From Catellatospora sp. TT07R-123 (GTDB lineage Bacteria; Actinomycetota; Actinomycetes; Mycobacteriales; Micromonosporaceae): a stretch of DNA of 64,000 nt. The notes under the pieces were generated by a model that did no database searches, was not told the DNA's origin, and saw only the letters and a list, made by a program, of their open reading frames with translations. The number at the start of each line of letters is the position of its first letter. The first letter of the stretch is position 1. Positions 16,521 to 24,181 of this stretch are shown piece after piece. A program made the position numbers and the translations under genes. Where the stretch lies: assembly GCF_018327705.1 (NCBI RefSeq), contig NZ_BNEM01000002.1:2852001-2916000 (forward strand), given 5' to 3'.

Positions 16521-17804
16521 ATGACCGACCTGCACGACTTCCGCCTGGTTACCGCCAGCGCGTACCCGGGCATGATGGCGCCGCTGACCGAGCATGGGTC
16601 GTGCGTGTGCGTCCTGTCCGGCGACGCCGACCCCGGGCTGCCCGGTCGGCCGGTGCTGTCCCTCGAAGGCCTGGACGGGGTACGCCGCCGCTGGCGCTTC
16701 GGCGACGTGGCGCGCCTGGCCGACTTCGTCCCGAAAGTGCTGGCCGAGGCCCCCGCCGACGACCGGCCGATCCTGCTGGTGCCGCCGCGCGCCAGCACCG
16801 CCTGGGAGGCCGCCGCGGCGGCCTGGCCGGGCCGGGTGCGGCTGGGCGCGAGCCCGCTGGCCGTGGTGGAGCGGCTGGCCGGAGACAAGATCCACGTACG
16901 CGAGGTGATGGCGTCGCTGGGGGTGCCGGTGCCCGACGCGGTCGTCGCCGACGCGACCGAGCTGGCGTTCGCGCCGCTGGCCGAGCGGCTGGGCACCCCG
17001 TTCGTGGCGCAGACCCCCAACGGCGCGGGCGGCCAGGGCACCTACCTCGTGCACGAGGCTGCCGAGCTCGTCGCCGCGCTGGTCGCGCACCCGCACGTCG
17101 ACCGCTGGCTGGTGTCCCGCTTCGCCGGGCCCACCACGATCAACTGCGCGGGCGTCGTGCACCACGACGGCGTACGCCTGCTGCCCGCCTCCACCCAGAT
17201 CAGCGGCATCGACCAGCTCGGCCTGGCCTTCGGCGGCTACTGCGGCAGCGACTTCACCACTCCGGCACTGGGCGCCGGCGTGCTCGACCGCGCCTACACG
17301 CACACCGCCGCGATCGGGCACTGGCTGCGCGGGCAGGGCCACCGCGGTCTGTTCGGCGTGGACATCGCGGTGTCCGGCGACGAGCTGGGCTTCCTGGAGG
17401 TCAATCCGCGTATCCAGGGTTCGTCGTGGCTGCTCAGCCGCCTCCAGGAGCGTCAGGGCGGCACCCCGTGCCTGCACCAGCACCTGCTGGCCCTGCTCGG
17501 CGCCCCGCTCGACGGCCCGGAGCGGCACCCCGACCCGGTGCCGTCCGGCAGCCACCTTCTGATCCGCTGGCAGGGCCCGGCGGGCGTGGTCCGGGCCGTA
17601 CCCGCTGACGGAGCCGTCGCCGACCCGGCCGCCCGCGTCTCGGGCCTGCCCGGCACCGGCGTTTCGCTGCTGCCCGGCGCGATCCTCGGCCGGATCGAGT
17701 CGACCGGCAGCCTCGCCGCACCGGACGGCCGCGCCCTCACCGCCCGCGCCAGCGCCCTGGTCGCCGCCCTCGTCGACGGCGTCGAGGTGATCCCGCTCGC
17801 CTGA
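16521..17804 (+). CDS. ATP-grasp domain protein
   Basis: 427 aa from ATG 16521; a CACAGT box 7 nt upstream suggests another leaderless start. The ATP-grasp core shows the lysine-bearing segment LAGDKIHVREVMASLGVPVP, the Gly-rich loop PNGAGGQGTYLV, the second-domain RFAGPTTINCAGVV, and the metal-binding GLFGVDIAVSGDELGFLEVNPRIQG, where E and N in EVNPR ligate magnesium. Such enzymes ligate a carboxylate to an amine or thiol using ATP. No partner gene indicates the substrate. A 24-bp perfect palindrome lies just downstream. Confidence 0.85.
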   Translation: MTDLHDFRLVTASAYPGMMAPLTEHGSCVCVLSGDADPGLPGRPVLSLEGLDGVRRRWRFGDVARLADFVPKVLAEAPADDRPILLVPPRASTAWEAAAAAWPGRVRLGASPLAVVERLAGDKIHVREVMASLGVPVPDAVVADATELAFAPLAERLGTPFVAQTPNGAGGQGTYLVHEAAELVAALVAHPHVDRWLVSRFAGPTTINCAGVVHHDGVRLLPASTQISGIDQLGLAFGGYCGSDFTTPALGAGVLDRAYTHTAAIGHWLRGQGHRGLFGVDIAVSGDELGFLEVNPRIQGSSWLLSRLQERQGGTPCLHQHLLALLGAPLDGPERHPDPVPSGSHLLIRWQGPAGVVRAVPADGAVADPAARVSGLPGTGVSLLPGAILGRIESTGSLAAPDGRALTARASALVAALVDGVEVIPLA

Positions 17805-17818
17805 CGACCCCTTTTTCT

Positions 17819-17883
17819 ATAGACGTTGGCCTATTACATCGACTGAACAAAGATCACACTCGATGTAATAGGCCAACGTCTAT
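17819..17883. repeat. Perfect 24-bp inverted repeat between convergent genes (palindrome F)
   Basis: 17819-17842 and 17860-17883 are exact reverse complements over 24 bp, with a 17-nt loop. The arms (ATAGACGTTGGCC...) are much richer in A/T than the surroundings. It lies between the ATP-grasp gene and the end of the pst operon. It may terminate transcription from both sides, but there is no T-tract on either exit, and its length exceeds the usual terminators here. Confidence 0.85.
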
Positions 17884-17890
17884 GACGAAA

Positions 17891-17917
17891 GAGGCGGCCG
17901 CGCGAGCCGACCGCCTC
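17891..17917 (-). terminator. Terminator of the pst operon
   Basis: GAGGCGG (17891-17897) pairs with CCGCCTC (17911-17917), and on the minus strand the hairpin is followed by TTTCGTC. It lies downstream of the pstB stop. Confidence 0.5.
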
Positions 17918-17952
17918 CCTCTCGGCGCGCCGGGTGCGGCGCGCGCGGCCGG

Positions 17953-18774
17953 TCAGCCGAAGCGGCCGTTGACGTAGTCCTCGGTGCGCGGGTCGCGCGG
18001 CCGCCGGAACATCTGGTCGGTCGGGCCGTGCTCGACGATGTGGCCGGGGGTGTTCTGCTCCGCCAGGAAGAACGCGCACTGCTGCGACACCCGCTGCGCC
18101 TGCTGCATGTTGTGCGTGACGATCACGATGGTGATCTGCGACGCCAGTTCGGCGATGGTCTCCTCCACCCGGCGCGTCGAGGTCGGGTCCAGGGCCGAGC
18201 ACGGCTCGTCCATCAGCAGCACCCGGGGACGCACCGCCAGCGAGCGGGCGATGCACAGGCGCTGCTGCTGGCCGCCGGACAGCGCCCCGCCGGGCTGGCG
18301 CAGCCGGTCGCGCACCTCGTTCCACAGCCCGGCCCGCAGCAGGCACTGCTCGACCAGGTCGTCGCGTTCGGACCGGCTGATCCTGGTCGCGGTGAGCTTC
18401 AGCCCGGCGGTGACGTTCTCGTAGATGGACATCGCCGGGAACGGGTTGGGCTTCTGGAACACCATGCCGATCTGGCGGCGCACCTCGGTCAGGCGCCGCT
18501 CCGCGTCGTAGATGTCGGACCCGGCCAGCAGCACCTCCCCGGCCAGGGTGGCCCCGGGCACCAGCTCGTGCATGCGGTTGAGGATGCGCAGGAAGGTGGA
18601 CTTGCCGCAGCCGGACGGGCCGATCAGCGCGGTCACCGTCCCGGCCGGCATCTCCAGCGACACCCGGTCGAGCACCTTGCGCTCGCCGAACCAGGCGGAG
18701 ATCGACCGGGCGTCCAGCGGGGCGGCGTCGCCGACCGGGGCGTAGGCGTCGGTGGCGGTCTCGGTGAGGATCAT
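17953..18774 (-). CDS. pstB: Phosphate ABC transporter ATP-binding protein PstB
   Basis: 273 aa. The Walker A motif is GPSGCGKST, the Q-loop region is IGMVFQKPNPFPAMSIYENV (diagnostic for PstB), the signature is LSGGQQQR, Walker B is VLLMDEPCSALDP, and the H-loop is VIVTHNMQQAQRVS. It ends with the family-typical PRDPRTEDYVNGRFG. It powers phosphate import with PstC and PstA from the cytoplasmic side. Unusually, it lies at the distal end of the operon, separated from pstC, pstA and pstS by six genes for surface proteins. Its start is 33 bp after the sortase-like gene. Confidence 0.95.
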   Translation of the reverse strand: MILTETATDAYAPVGDAAPLDARSISAWFGERKVLDRVSLEMPAGTVTALIGPSGCGKSTFLRILNRMHELVPGATLAGEVLLAGSDIYDAERRLTEVRRQIGMVFQKPNPFPAMSIYENVTAGLKLTATRISRSERDDLVEQCLLRAGLWNEVRDRLRQPGGALSGGQQQRLCIARSLAVRPRVLLMDEPCSALDPTSTRRVEETIAELASQITIVIVTHNMQQAQRVSQQCAFFLAEQNTPGHIVEHGPTDQMFRRPRDPRTEDYVNGRFG

Positions 18775-18807
18775 CGGGCAGGGCCTTTCACGGGTACGGG
18801 TGATACG

Positions 18808-19668
18808 TCAGAGAAGATTCGGCAGCAGCGACAGGGCCGCGTCGGCGGCGCCGAGTCCCGCCACGGCCAGGGTCGGCACCCCGACCAGCCACGCGTGCCA
18901 GGCGCCCAGGCGCAGCCGCACGTAGACCACGCCGCAGCCGAGGGCGACCAGCAGTTGGAGCCAGAAGACCAGCGGCACCACGTCGTCGCCCGCGGCCATC
19001 GCCAGCTCCCCGGCGGGCAGCGCCGACACCCCGAACGCGCGTCCCGGCGTCGGCATGACCGGCGTGGTCAGCTTCGCGTCGACGCGCACCACGTCGTCCG
19101 GGAAGTACGGCAGGCCGTCGGCGGTGGTCAGGATGAGCGTGCCGGTGCCGGGGTCGGCCGGTTCGGGCTGCGGATCCCCGGCATGGCGTACGCCGGTGAC
19201 GACGTACCGGTGCACGCCCTGGCCGGTGGTGACGGTGATCTCGGCGTCGACGCGCAGGTCCGGCACCCTCGCGAACGGGCCGCCGTAGCCGGCGCGCCGT
19301 CCCATCAGGACGCTCACCCCGGCCTGGCCGGGCAGCACGGTGTCGCGCCGGTGCCCGGGACCGTCGGTCAGCACCTGGCCCGCCGTGCCCTCGAAGACGA
19401 CCTCGCGCAGGTCGATGCTGGGGATGACCAGCACCGCGACCGGCGTGCCCGGGTCCAGCGGGGCGCCGTCGGGGGCGAGCTGGCTGACCGGGGCGGTGCC
19501 CTCGGCCAGCGCCAGGCGCAGCCGCCCCTCGGCCAGGGTCTGGGTGCGCTGGTGGCGCAGCGCCCCGAGCAGCACCAGCGCCACCGCGGTGCCGAGCAGC
19601 ACCGCGGCGGACAGGGTCAGGATCTGCCCGATCAGCACCCGCAGCGGCGGGCGGCCTCCGGCGCTCAC
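18808..19668 (-). CDS. Sortase-fold membrane protein lacking catalytic His and Cys
   Basis: 286 aa from GTG 19668, which overlaps the upstream stop (GTGA). An N-terminal membrane helix (IGQILTLSAAVLLGTAVALV) is followed by a sortase-like beta-barrel: VLVIPSIDLREVVFEGT, LPGQAGVSVLMGRRAGYGGPF, then LILTTADG and VVRVDAKL. In active class E/D-type sortases these positions read GH(R/T) and TTC. Here the catalytic His is R124 and the Cys is A183, while the late Arg (about 195) is kept. Two or three further helices end the protein. It should therefore be a non-enzymatic binding or assembly factor, perhaps holding the WxL or anchored proteins encoded just upstream. Confidence 0.75.
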   Translation of the reverse strand: MSAGGRPPLRVLIGQILTLSAAVLLGTAVALVLLGALRHQRTQTLAEGRLRLALAEGTAPVSQLAPDGAPLDPGTPVAVLVIPSIDLREVVFEGTAGQVLTDGPGHRRDTVLPGQAGVSVLMGRRAGYGGPFARVPDLRVDAEITVTTGQGVHRYVVTGVRHAGDPQPEPADPGTGTLILTTADGLPYFPDDVVRVDAKLTTPVMPTPGRAFGVSALPAGELAMAAGDDVVPLVFWLQLLVALGCGVVYVRLRLGAWHAWLVGVPTLAVAGLGAADAALSLLPNLL

Positions 19669-20378
19669 CTGGACCGCCTCGGTCCGGCGTCGAGCCACGC
19701 CTTGCGCCGCTGCCAGGCCCAGACCAGGCCCACCGCGGCGGCGGTGCACACCAGCCAGATCACCCAACCGCCCTCGGCCGCCTTCGGCCTGGCCCGCGTC
19801 GCGGCGGCGGCCGCGGACGGCGCCCCCGCGGCCAGGGCCGGATCGCCGGACCCGGCGCCCGGGGCGGGCGTGCCCACGCCCGGCGACGCCGAGGCACCCG
19901 GGACCGCCGACGGGCTCGGCGGCGGCATGGCCGCGCCGACGGCCTGGTAGCGGGTCGGACTGGAGAAGCGGATCGAGCCGGTGAACTCGCCCCGGCTCTC
20001 CTGCGTGAACGCGTCGATGCAGTACAGCGTGACGTCGTAGGTGCCCGACAGCTTGGTGTGCTGGTCGGCCGCGAAGTCCATCATGGTCAGCGCGAAGTAC
20101 GCGGCGAAGCCGTCGGTGTGCGACAGGCCCGCGTCGGTGGTCTGCGTGACGACCAGCCCGTCGGCGGGGAAGCCGTGCCCGCGCACCTTCACGTAGTAGG
20201 CGTCGGCGGTGCTCGGGCAGCCCCGGGCGGTCACCACCTTGATCGAGGCGGTGTCGAGGCTGGCGCCCGGGTAGACGACCAGCCCGCCCAGCTTCTCGGC
20301 GTACGCCGGGGTGCCCGGCAGCAGCAGGGCCAGCGCCACCAGCAGTGGCGCCAGCAGGTCACGCGGCGACGGTCGCAC
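19665..20378 (-). CDS. Membrane-anchored exported protein sharing a domain with the WxL protein
   Basis: 237 aa, GTG start, 20-bp overlap with the upstream gene. It has a signal peptide (LLVALALLLPGTPAYA), then a domain of about 120 residues with a GCP...YY start and a CIDxF...GxFxGSxxFSSPTxYQ end. This matches the first domain of the 525-aa WxL protein at 21477 almost motif for motif, including the two Cys, probably disulfide-bonded. A Pro/Ala/Ser/Gly stalk follows, then a C-terminal helix (GWVIWLVCTAAAVGLVWAW) and a basic tail, the layout of a surface protein held in the membrane. There is no LPxTG motif. The function is unknown. Confidence 0.75.
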   Translation of the reverse strand: MRPSPRDLLAPLLVALALLLPGTPAYAEKLGGLVVYPGASLDTASIKVVTARGCPSTADAYYVKVRGHGFPADGLVVTQTTDAGLSHTDGFAAYFALTMMDFAADQHTKLSGTYDVTLYCIDAFTQESRGEFTGSIRFSSPTRYQAVGAAMPPPSPSAVPGASASPGVGTPAPGAGSGDPALAAGAPSAAAAATRARPKAAEGGWVIWLVCTAAAVGLVWAWQRRKAWLDAGPRRSR

Positions 20379-21417
20379 GGCTGCGCCCTCCCGTCTGCTG
20401 CTGCGGCGTGCCGCGGCGACGGCGGCGCACCAGGAAGAAGATCCACAGCCCGAGCAGCGTGAGCAGGAGCAGCACGACCCCCAGCACCACCCAGGTCAGC
20501 CAGGTGAACGCCCAGACGGTGGTGTGGCGCACCACGGCGATGGTCGGCGGGTTGAGGTCGGTGCCGACGGCCTGCGGGTCGACCCGCAGCGTCGCGTCCA
20601 GCCAGCCGACCGGCGGCGCGTCGGCGACGGCGACGGTGCGCTGGAGCGTCGCGCCGGGCAGCAGCTCGGGCAGGTCGGGCAGGCTGGGCACGGTGATGTC
20701 GGTCCACAGCGGCGAGCTGAGGCTCAGCTGCTGGTGGCCGGCCAGGCGCACGTTGCCGGTGTTGCGCACCGTGTACGTCAGGTAGACGACGCCGCCCCGG
20801 GTCGCGCCCGCGGGCTGGAACTCGCCGTGCAGGTAGTCCACCGACAAGGTGGCCCGCAGCAGGCCGGAGACCCGCAGGTAGACGCGTACGCCCACGCGCT
20901 GCTCGACGGCGACCTTGTTGCCGCTCGCGTCGGTCTGCGTGGTGGTCAGCGAGGCGACGATGCCGCCGACGTGGTCGCCCGGGGTCACGTTGGCGGGCAG
21001 CGTCAGCGTGAACGGCATGACGGTGCTGCCGCGCGCGGGAATGGTCACCGTGCCGGCGGTCAGCTTCGTCCAGGCGCCGACGTCGACGGGCTGCTTAGCT
21101 GCGGCGAGCAGGTCGAACCCGCCCTCGACGGTGTTGAACGCGTCGCTGGCGTACACCTTGAGGGTCAGCGGCGCGGTGCCGTAGTTGCTGACGACGAACT
21201 GGTCCTTGACCACGGCGCCCTTGGTGGCGCTGTAGAGGAACTGGGCCCGGCTGTCCGGGCCGGTGGGGCTGGCGGGCTGGATGCCGAACGTCGCCGGGCC
21301 GGTGGCCGGGGCGGCCGCCGGGGCGGGTGCGGTGCGCGGTGCCGCCGCGGCGGGGGCGCCCAGGCCGGGCGCCACGGCCAGCAGCGCCACGGCGAGCAGG
21401 CGGGCGAGGGGTCTCAT
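20359..21417 (-). CDS. DUF916-type WxL-interacting surface protein
   Basis: 352 aa from ATG 21417; the frame runs 315 bp further upstream but without protein character. It has a signal peptide (LARLLAVALLAVAPGLGAPA) and then an Ig-like domain with SRAQFLYSATKGAVVKDQFV, YGTAPLTLKVYASDAFNT and LPANVTPGDHVGGIVASL, which is the WxL-protein peptidoglycan-binding (DUF916) pattern. A second beta-rich domain, a C-terminal membrane helix (LTWVVLGVVLLLLTLLGLWI) and the basic tail RRRRR follow. In Firmicutes these proteins sit beside WxL proteins and help anchor them to the wall. Here the WxL-type gene lies 60 bp upstream, so the same pairing seems conserved. Confidence 0.8.
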   Translation of the reverse strand: MRPLARLLAVALLAVAPGLGAPAAAAPRTAPAPAAAPATGPATFGIQPASPTGPDSRAQFLYSATKGAVVKDQFVVSNYGTAPLTLKVYASDAFNTVEGGFDLLAAAKQPVDVGAWTKLTAGTVTIPARGSTVMPFTLTLPANVTPGDHVGGIVASLTTTQTDASGNKVAVEQRVGVRVYLRVSGLLRATLSVDYLHGEFQPAGATRGGVVYLTYTVRNTGNVRLAGHQQLSLSSPLWTDITVPSLPDLPELLPGATLQRTVAVADAPPVGWLDATLRVDPQAVGTDLNPPTIAVVRHTTVWAFTWLTWVVLGVVLLLLTLLGLWIFFLVRRRRRGTPQQQTGGRSRATVAA

Positions 21418-21476
21418 CGCGGAGGTCCGTTCTGCGAGGGAGCGGGCGGGGCCGCGAGGCCCCGCCCGCCCTGCCA

Positions 21477-23054
21477 TCAGATGGCGGTGAGGGTGAGCGT
21501 GGCGGAGTAGGTGCCCGCCACGGTCGAGGTGGGCACGTACAGCGACACGTCGGCACCCAGGTGCGCGGTGCCGACGCCGGCCAGTGCCGCCGCGGTCGCC
21601 AGCGTCCGGCTGGTGGCCAGACCGAGGCCGGCCGGAGCCGAGGCCCCGACGGCGATGGCGTTCGCGGGGGCGATCGACGGACCAGCCGTGATCGTCTGGA
21701 CGGCGAACTTGTCGATGACCTTCGGGTCCCAACCGAGGTTGGCCCCGTTGATCCCGTGCGCGGCTCCGTCAGTGAAGTCGGAGACCTGACCCGCGACGTT
21801 CCAACCCACGTTGCCGGCCCGGGTGTCCGTGACGGTGATGGGGTTGAGGCTGCCCGCGGTGGTCAGCTTGGTCGCGTCCGGCGTCAGCTGCGGGGTGGGC
21901 AGCACGACGTTGGCGTTCGCGACGCTGATGACCAGCGCACCGGGCACCACCGTGGTCGAGATGTTCTCGCTGGTGGAGACACCGGCGAACGCGGTCACCG
22001 CGAGGGCGACCGAGTCCGACTCCGACCCGGCGTAGTTGACCGGGTTGGTGGGCACGAAGCGGGCGCTCAGCGAGTGGGCGCCCACGCCCAGGGAGCTGAT
22101 GCTCAGCGACGCGGAACCGCCGCTGACAGCCACCGGGGCGCCGAGGGCGACCCCGCCGTCGAGGAACTGGATCGCACCCACCGCACCGGCGGGGGTGACG
22201 GTCGCGCTCAGCGACACGGGGCTGTACTGCGTGACGGTCCCGCTCGGGGTGACCGCCAGAGCAGTCGTCGTCACGGTCGCCACCGGGGCGGTGACCTGGT
22301 ACGACGTCACGCCGGACTCCGACGCGGTGTACGGCGCCCCCGACGGCGTGAACGCCGCCTTCAGGGAGTGCGTGGCCGCGGTCAGCGCAGCCGTCGACAG
22401 CGACGCGGAGCCGCTCGCGACGGTGACGGGGCCGCCCAGGGGGGTGGCACCGTCGAAGAACTGCACCGTGCCCGTCGCCGCGGCCGGGGTGACGGTCGCG
22501 GTCAGGGTCACCGTGGTGCCCTGGACGACCGGCGCGGCCGGGGCGATGCCGAGCGACGTGGTCGTCGACACCGGGGCGTTGGGGTCCGTGCTCTGGTACG
22601 CCGTGGCGCTGGTGAACCAGAACGAGCCGGCGAAGGTGCCCTTGACGTCCCCGCTGAACTGGTCGATGCAGGAGACCTCGTAGGCGTACTGGCCCGCGAC
22701 CACGGTGGTGCCGAGGTCGGTGGCGACGTCCTTCGCGCTGTTGCCGATCTGCACGTCGAAGCCGCCCGACGTCGAGAAGCCGACGTCGGTCGTGCTCGTG
22801 ACGATGGCACCGGCCGCGAACGCGCCGGGGCCGTAGATCGAGGCGTAGTAGCCGTCCGCCGAGGCGGGGCAACCGGCCGAGGTGTGCACCTTCGGGGCGA
22901 TCACGTCGGAGCCGCTCGCCGGGATGAGGGCGACGGTGCCGAGCGTGCCGGTCGGTACGGCGGCGTACGCCGGCGCACCGATCATGATGCCCGCGAGGGC
23001 GGTGACGGCGACCACGCCGACACCCACCGGACGCAGGAGCTTGTTGACGATCAT
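21477..23054 (-). CDS. Secreted multi-domain Ig-like protein ending in a WxL-type domain
   Basis: 525 aa from ATG 23054, with AAGGAG 9 nt upstream. Domain order: signal peptide (to AAPAYAA, about residue 31); a domain of about 125 residues with GCP and CIDQF Cys motifs, shared with the protein at 19665; two bacterial Ig-like repeats of about 95 residues (VTLTATVTPAAATGTVQFFD and VSLSATVTPAGAVGAIQFLD); and a C-terminal domain with ITVTDTRAGNVGWNVAGQVS, INGANLGWDPKV and a final VAGTYSATLTLTAI. The last domain has the two Trp-centred motifs and terminal strand of WxL wall-binding domains, though the first reads WNV rather than WTL. It has no membrane anchor, so it is probably held non-covalently at the wall. 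Confidence 0.75.
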   Translation of the reverse strand: MIVNKLLRPVGVGVVAVTALAGIMIGAPAYAAVPTGTLGTVALIPASGSDVIAPKVHTSAGCPASADGYYASIYGPGAFAAGAIVTSTTDVGFSTSGGFDVQIGNSAKDVATDLGTTVVAGQYAYEVSCIDQFSGDVKGTFAGSFWFTSATAYQSTDPNAPVSTTTSLGIAPAAPVVQGTTVTLTATVTPAAATGTVQFFDGATPLGGPVTVASGSASLSTAALTAATHSLKAAFTPSGAPYTASESGVTSYQVTAPVATVTTTALAVTPSGTVTQYSPVSLSATVTPAGAVGAIQFLDGGVALGAPVAVSGGSASLSISSLGVGAHSLSARFVPTNPVNYAGSESDSVALAVTAFAGVSTSENISTTVVPGALVISVANANVVLPTPQLTPDATKLTTAGSLNPITVTDTRAGNVGWNVAGQVSDFTDGAAHGINGANLGWDPKVIDKFAVQTITAGPSIAPANAIAVGASAPAGLGLATSRTLATAAALAGVGTAHLGADVSLYVPTSTVAGTYSATLTLTAI

Positions 23055-23080
23055 GTTGCTGTTCTCCTTCCGACGGAGGG

Positions 23081-24076
23081 TCACGGAGTGGTCAGGGTGG
23101 TGTTGCCGCAGTTCGCGTTCAGGCCGAAGCCGTACTTGACGATGACCGCGGTGTTGGTGCAGATCTGCGACGTCGGCCCCACGAAGACGCTCGCGTAGGT
23201 CGGGTCGCTGAGCTGACCGGTCGGCACCACGTTGTAGACGGTGCGGACCAGCGTCGAACCCACGTTGCTCACCAGCGGGGCGATGCCGTCGATCTGGCCG
23301 AGGATCGCCTTGCCGTGCACGTCCGGCACCACCGCGTTGATCTGCGACAGGTACGGACCGACCGAGTAGGGGATGATGTGCTTGGGGTCCGTCAGCAGGG
23401 TGCCGACGTTCTCCTCGATCGGCGTGGAGGTGGCGTCCGTCTCCACGATGCACGTGTGGTTCGGGGTCGACGTGAAGTTGGCAGCGTCGGTGAAACCGAG
23501 CTGGCTGAGGAAGTACGAGCGGGTGCCCGAGCCGAACTTCGGCAACAGCGGCTTGTAGTTGACACCGCCCGCGCAGTTGTAGATCGCGGTGAGCTGCGCC
23601 TTGGTCAGCTTCTTGGAGATCGTGCTGTCCGAGCGCACCGCGTAGGCGACCACGTCCGTGGCGAACGGGACGTAGGTCAGGTTCTTGCCCGCGTAGTTCG
23701 CCGAGTTGTTGCTCGACGAACGCGCGAACTGGATGCACCCGTTACCGGCCGCGAGCGAGTTCACGAGCGCGGTGACGCCGGCGCCCGACCCGCTCGGGCG
23801 GGTGAGGGTGCAGGCGGGGTTGGTGGACGGGTCCTTGGTGGTGATGCTGGAACCCTGCGGAACGGCGTCGTACGAGCCGATCAGCTTGGTCCCGGTGCCG
23901 TCGACGACGACCTCGGAGAGGCCGTTCATCACGCCCTGGGTGGTGTCGGAGCCGACACCGACCAGGGCACGGTAGGTGGGCGTACCCGTGGGGTCCGCCT
24001 GAGCCGGTGCGGACGCCAGCATGAGTGCGACGGCCACCCCCGCTCCAGTGAGCGCGAGAAGCGCCTTCTTCTGCAC
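23081..24076 (-). CDS. PstS-like phosphate-binding-fold secreted protein
   Basis: 331 aa from GTG 24076, with AAGGA 8 nt upstream. It has a signal peptide (ALLALTGAGVAVALMLASAPAQA). The mature part follows the type-2 periplasmic-binding fold: ALVGVGSDTTQGVMNGL (first anion-binding loop), RPSGSGAGVTALVNSLAAG, CIQFARSSSNNS, VPFATDVVAYAVRSDS and FGSGTRSYFLSQLG. The SGSGAG and GSGTR motifs match PstS-type phosphate-contact loops. It has no lipobox and no C-terminal anchor, so it is released or wall-bound, perhaps by the adjacent WxL/DUF916 proteins. The 105-bp gap upstream holds a small hairpin. Confidence 0.8.
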   Translation of the reverse strand: MQKKALLALTGAGVAVALMLASAPAQADPTGTPTYRALVGVGSDTTQGVMNGLSEVVVDGTGTKLIGSYDAVPQGSSITTKDPSTNPACTLTRPSGSGAGVTALVNSLAAGNGCIQFARSSSNNSANYAGKNLTYVPFATDVVAYAVRSDSTISKKLTKAQLTAIYNCAGGVNYKPLLPKFGSGTRSYFLSQLGFTDAANFTSTPNHTCIVETDATSTPIEENVGTLLTDPKHIIPYSVGPYLSQINAVVPDVHGKAILGQIDGIAPLVSNVGSTLVRTVYNVVPTGQLSDPTYASVFVGPTSQICTNTAVIVKYGFGLNANCGNTTLTTP

Positions 24077-24106
24077 TGCGGGTATCCTTTGCGACGACGG
24101 ATCGCA

Positions 24107-24122
24107 CCGGACTTTTGTCCGG
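24107..24122 (-). other. Small intercistronic hairpin
   Basis: CCGGAC-TTTT-GTCCGG: a 6-bp stem with a tetraloop, in the 105-bp gap between two binding-protein genes of the pst operon. It may stabilise or partly terminate the transcript and so set protein ratios. Confidence 0.4.
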
Positions 24123-24181
24123 TTCGTTCTTTCCCCAGCTGCGATCGGGAGTTGCCGCTCCTGGTCGCAGCGCCTAAGACC

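Noticed and set aside
23055..23738. N-terminal extension of the WxL/Ig-like protein by 228 residues
   Set aside because: It overlaps the 331-aa binding-protein gene in another frame. ATG 23054 has a strong AAGGAG site and is followed by a signal peptide.
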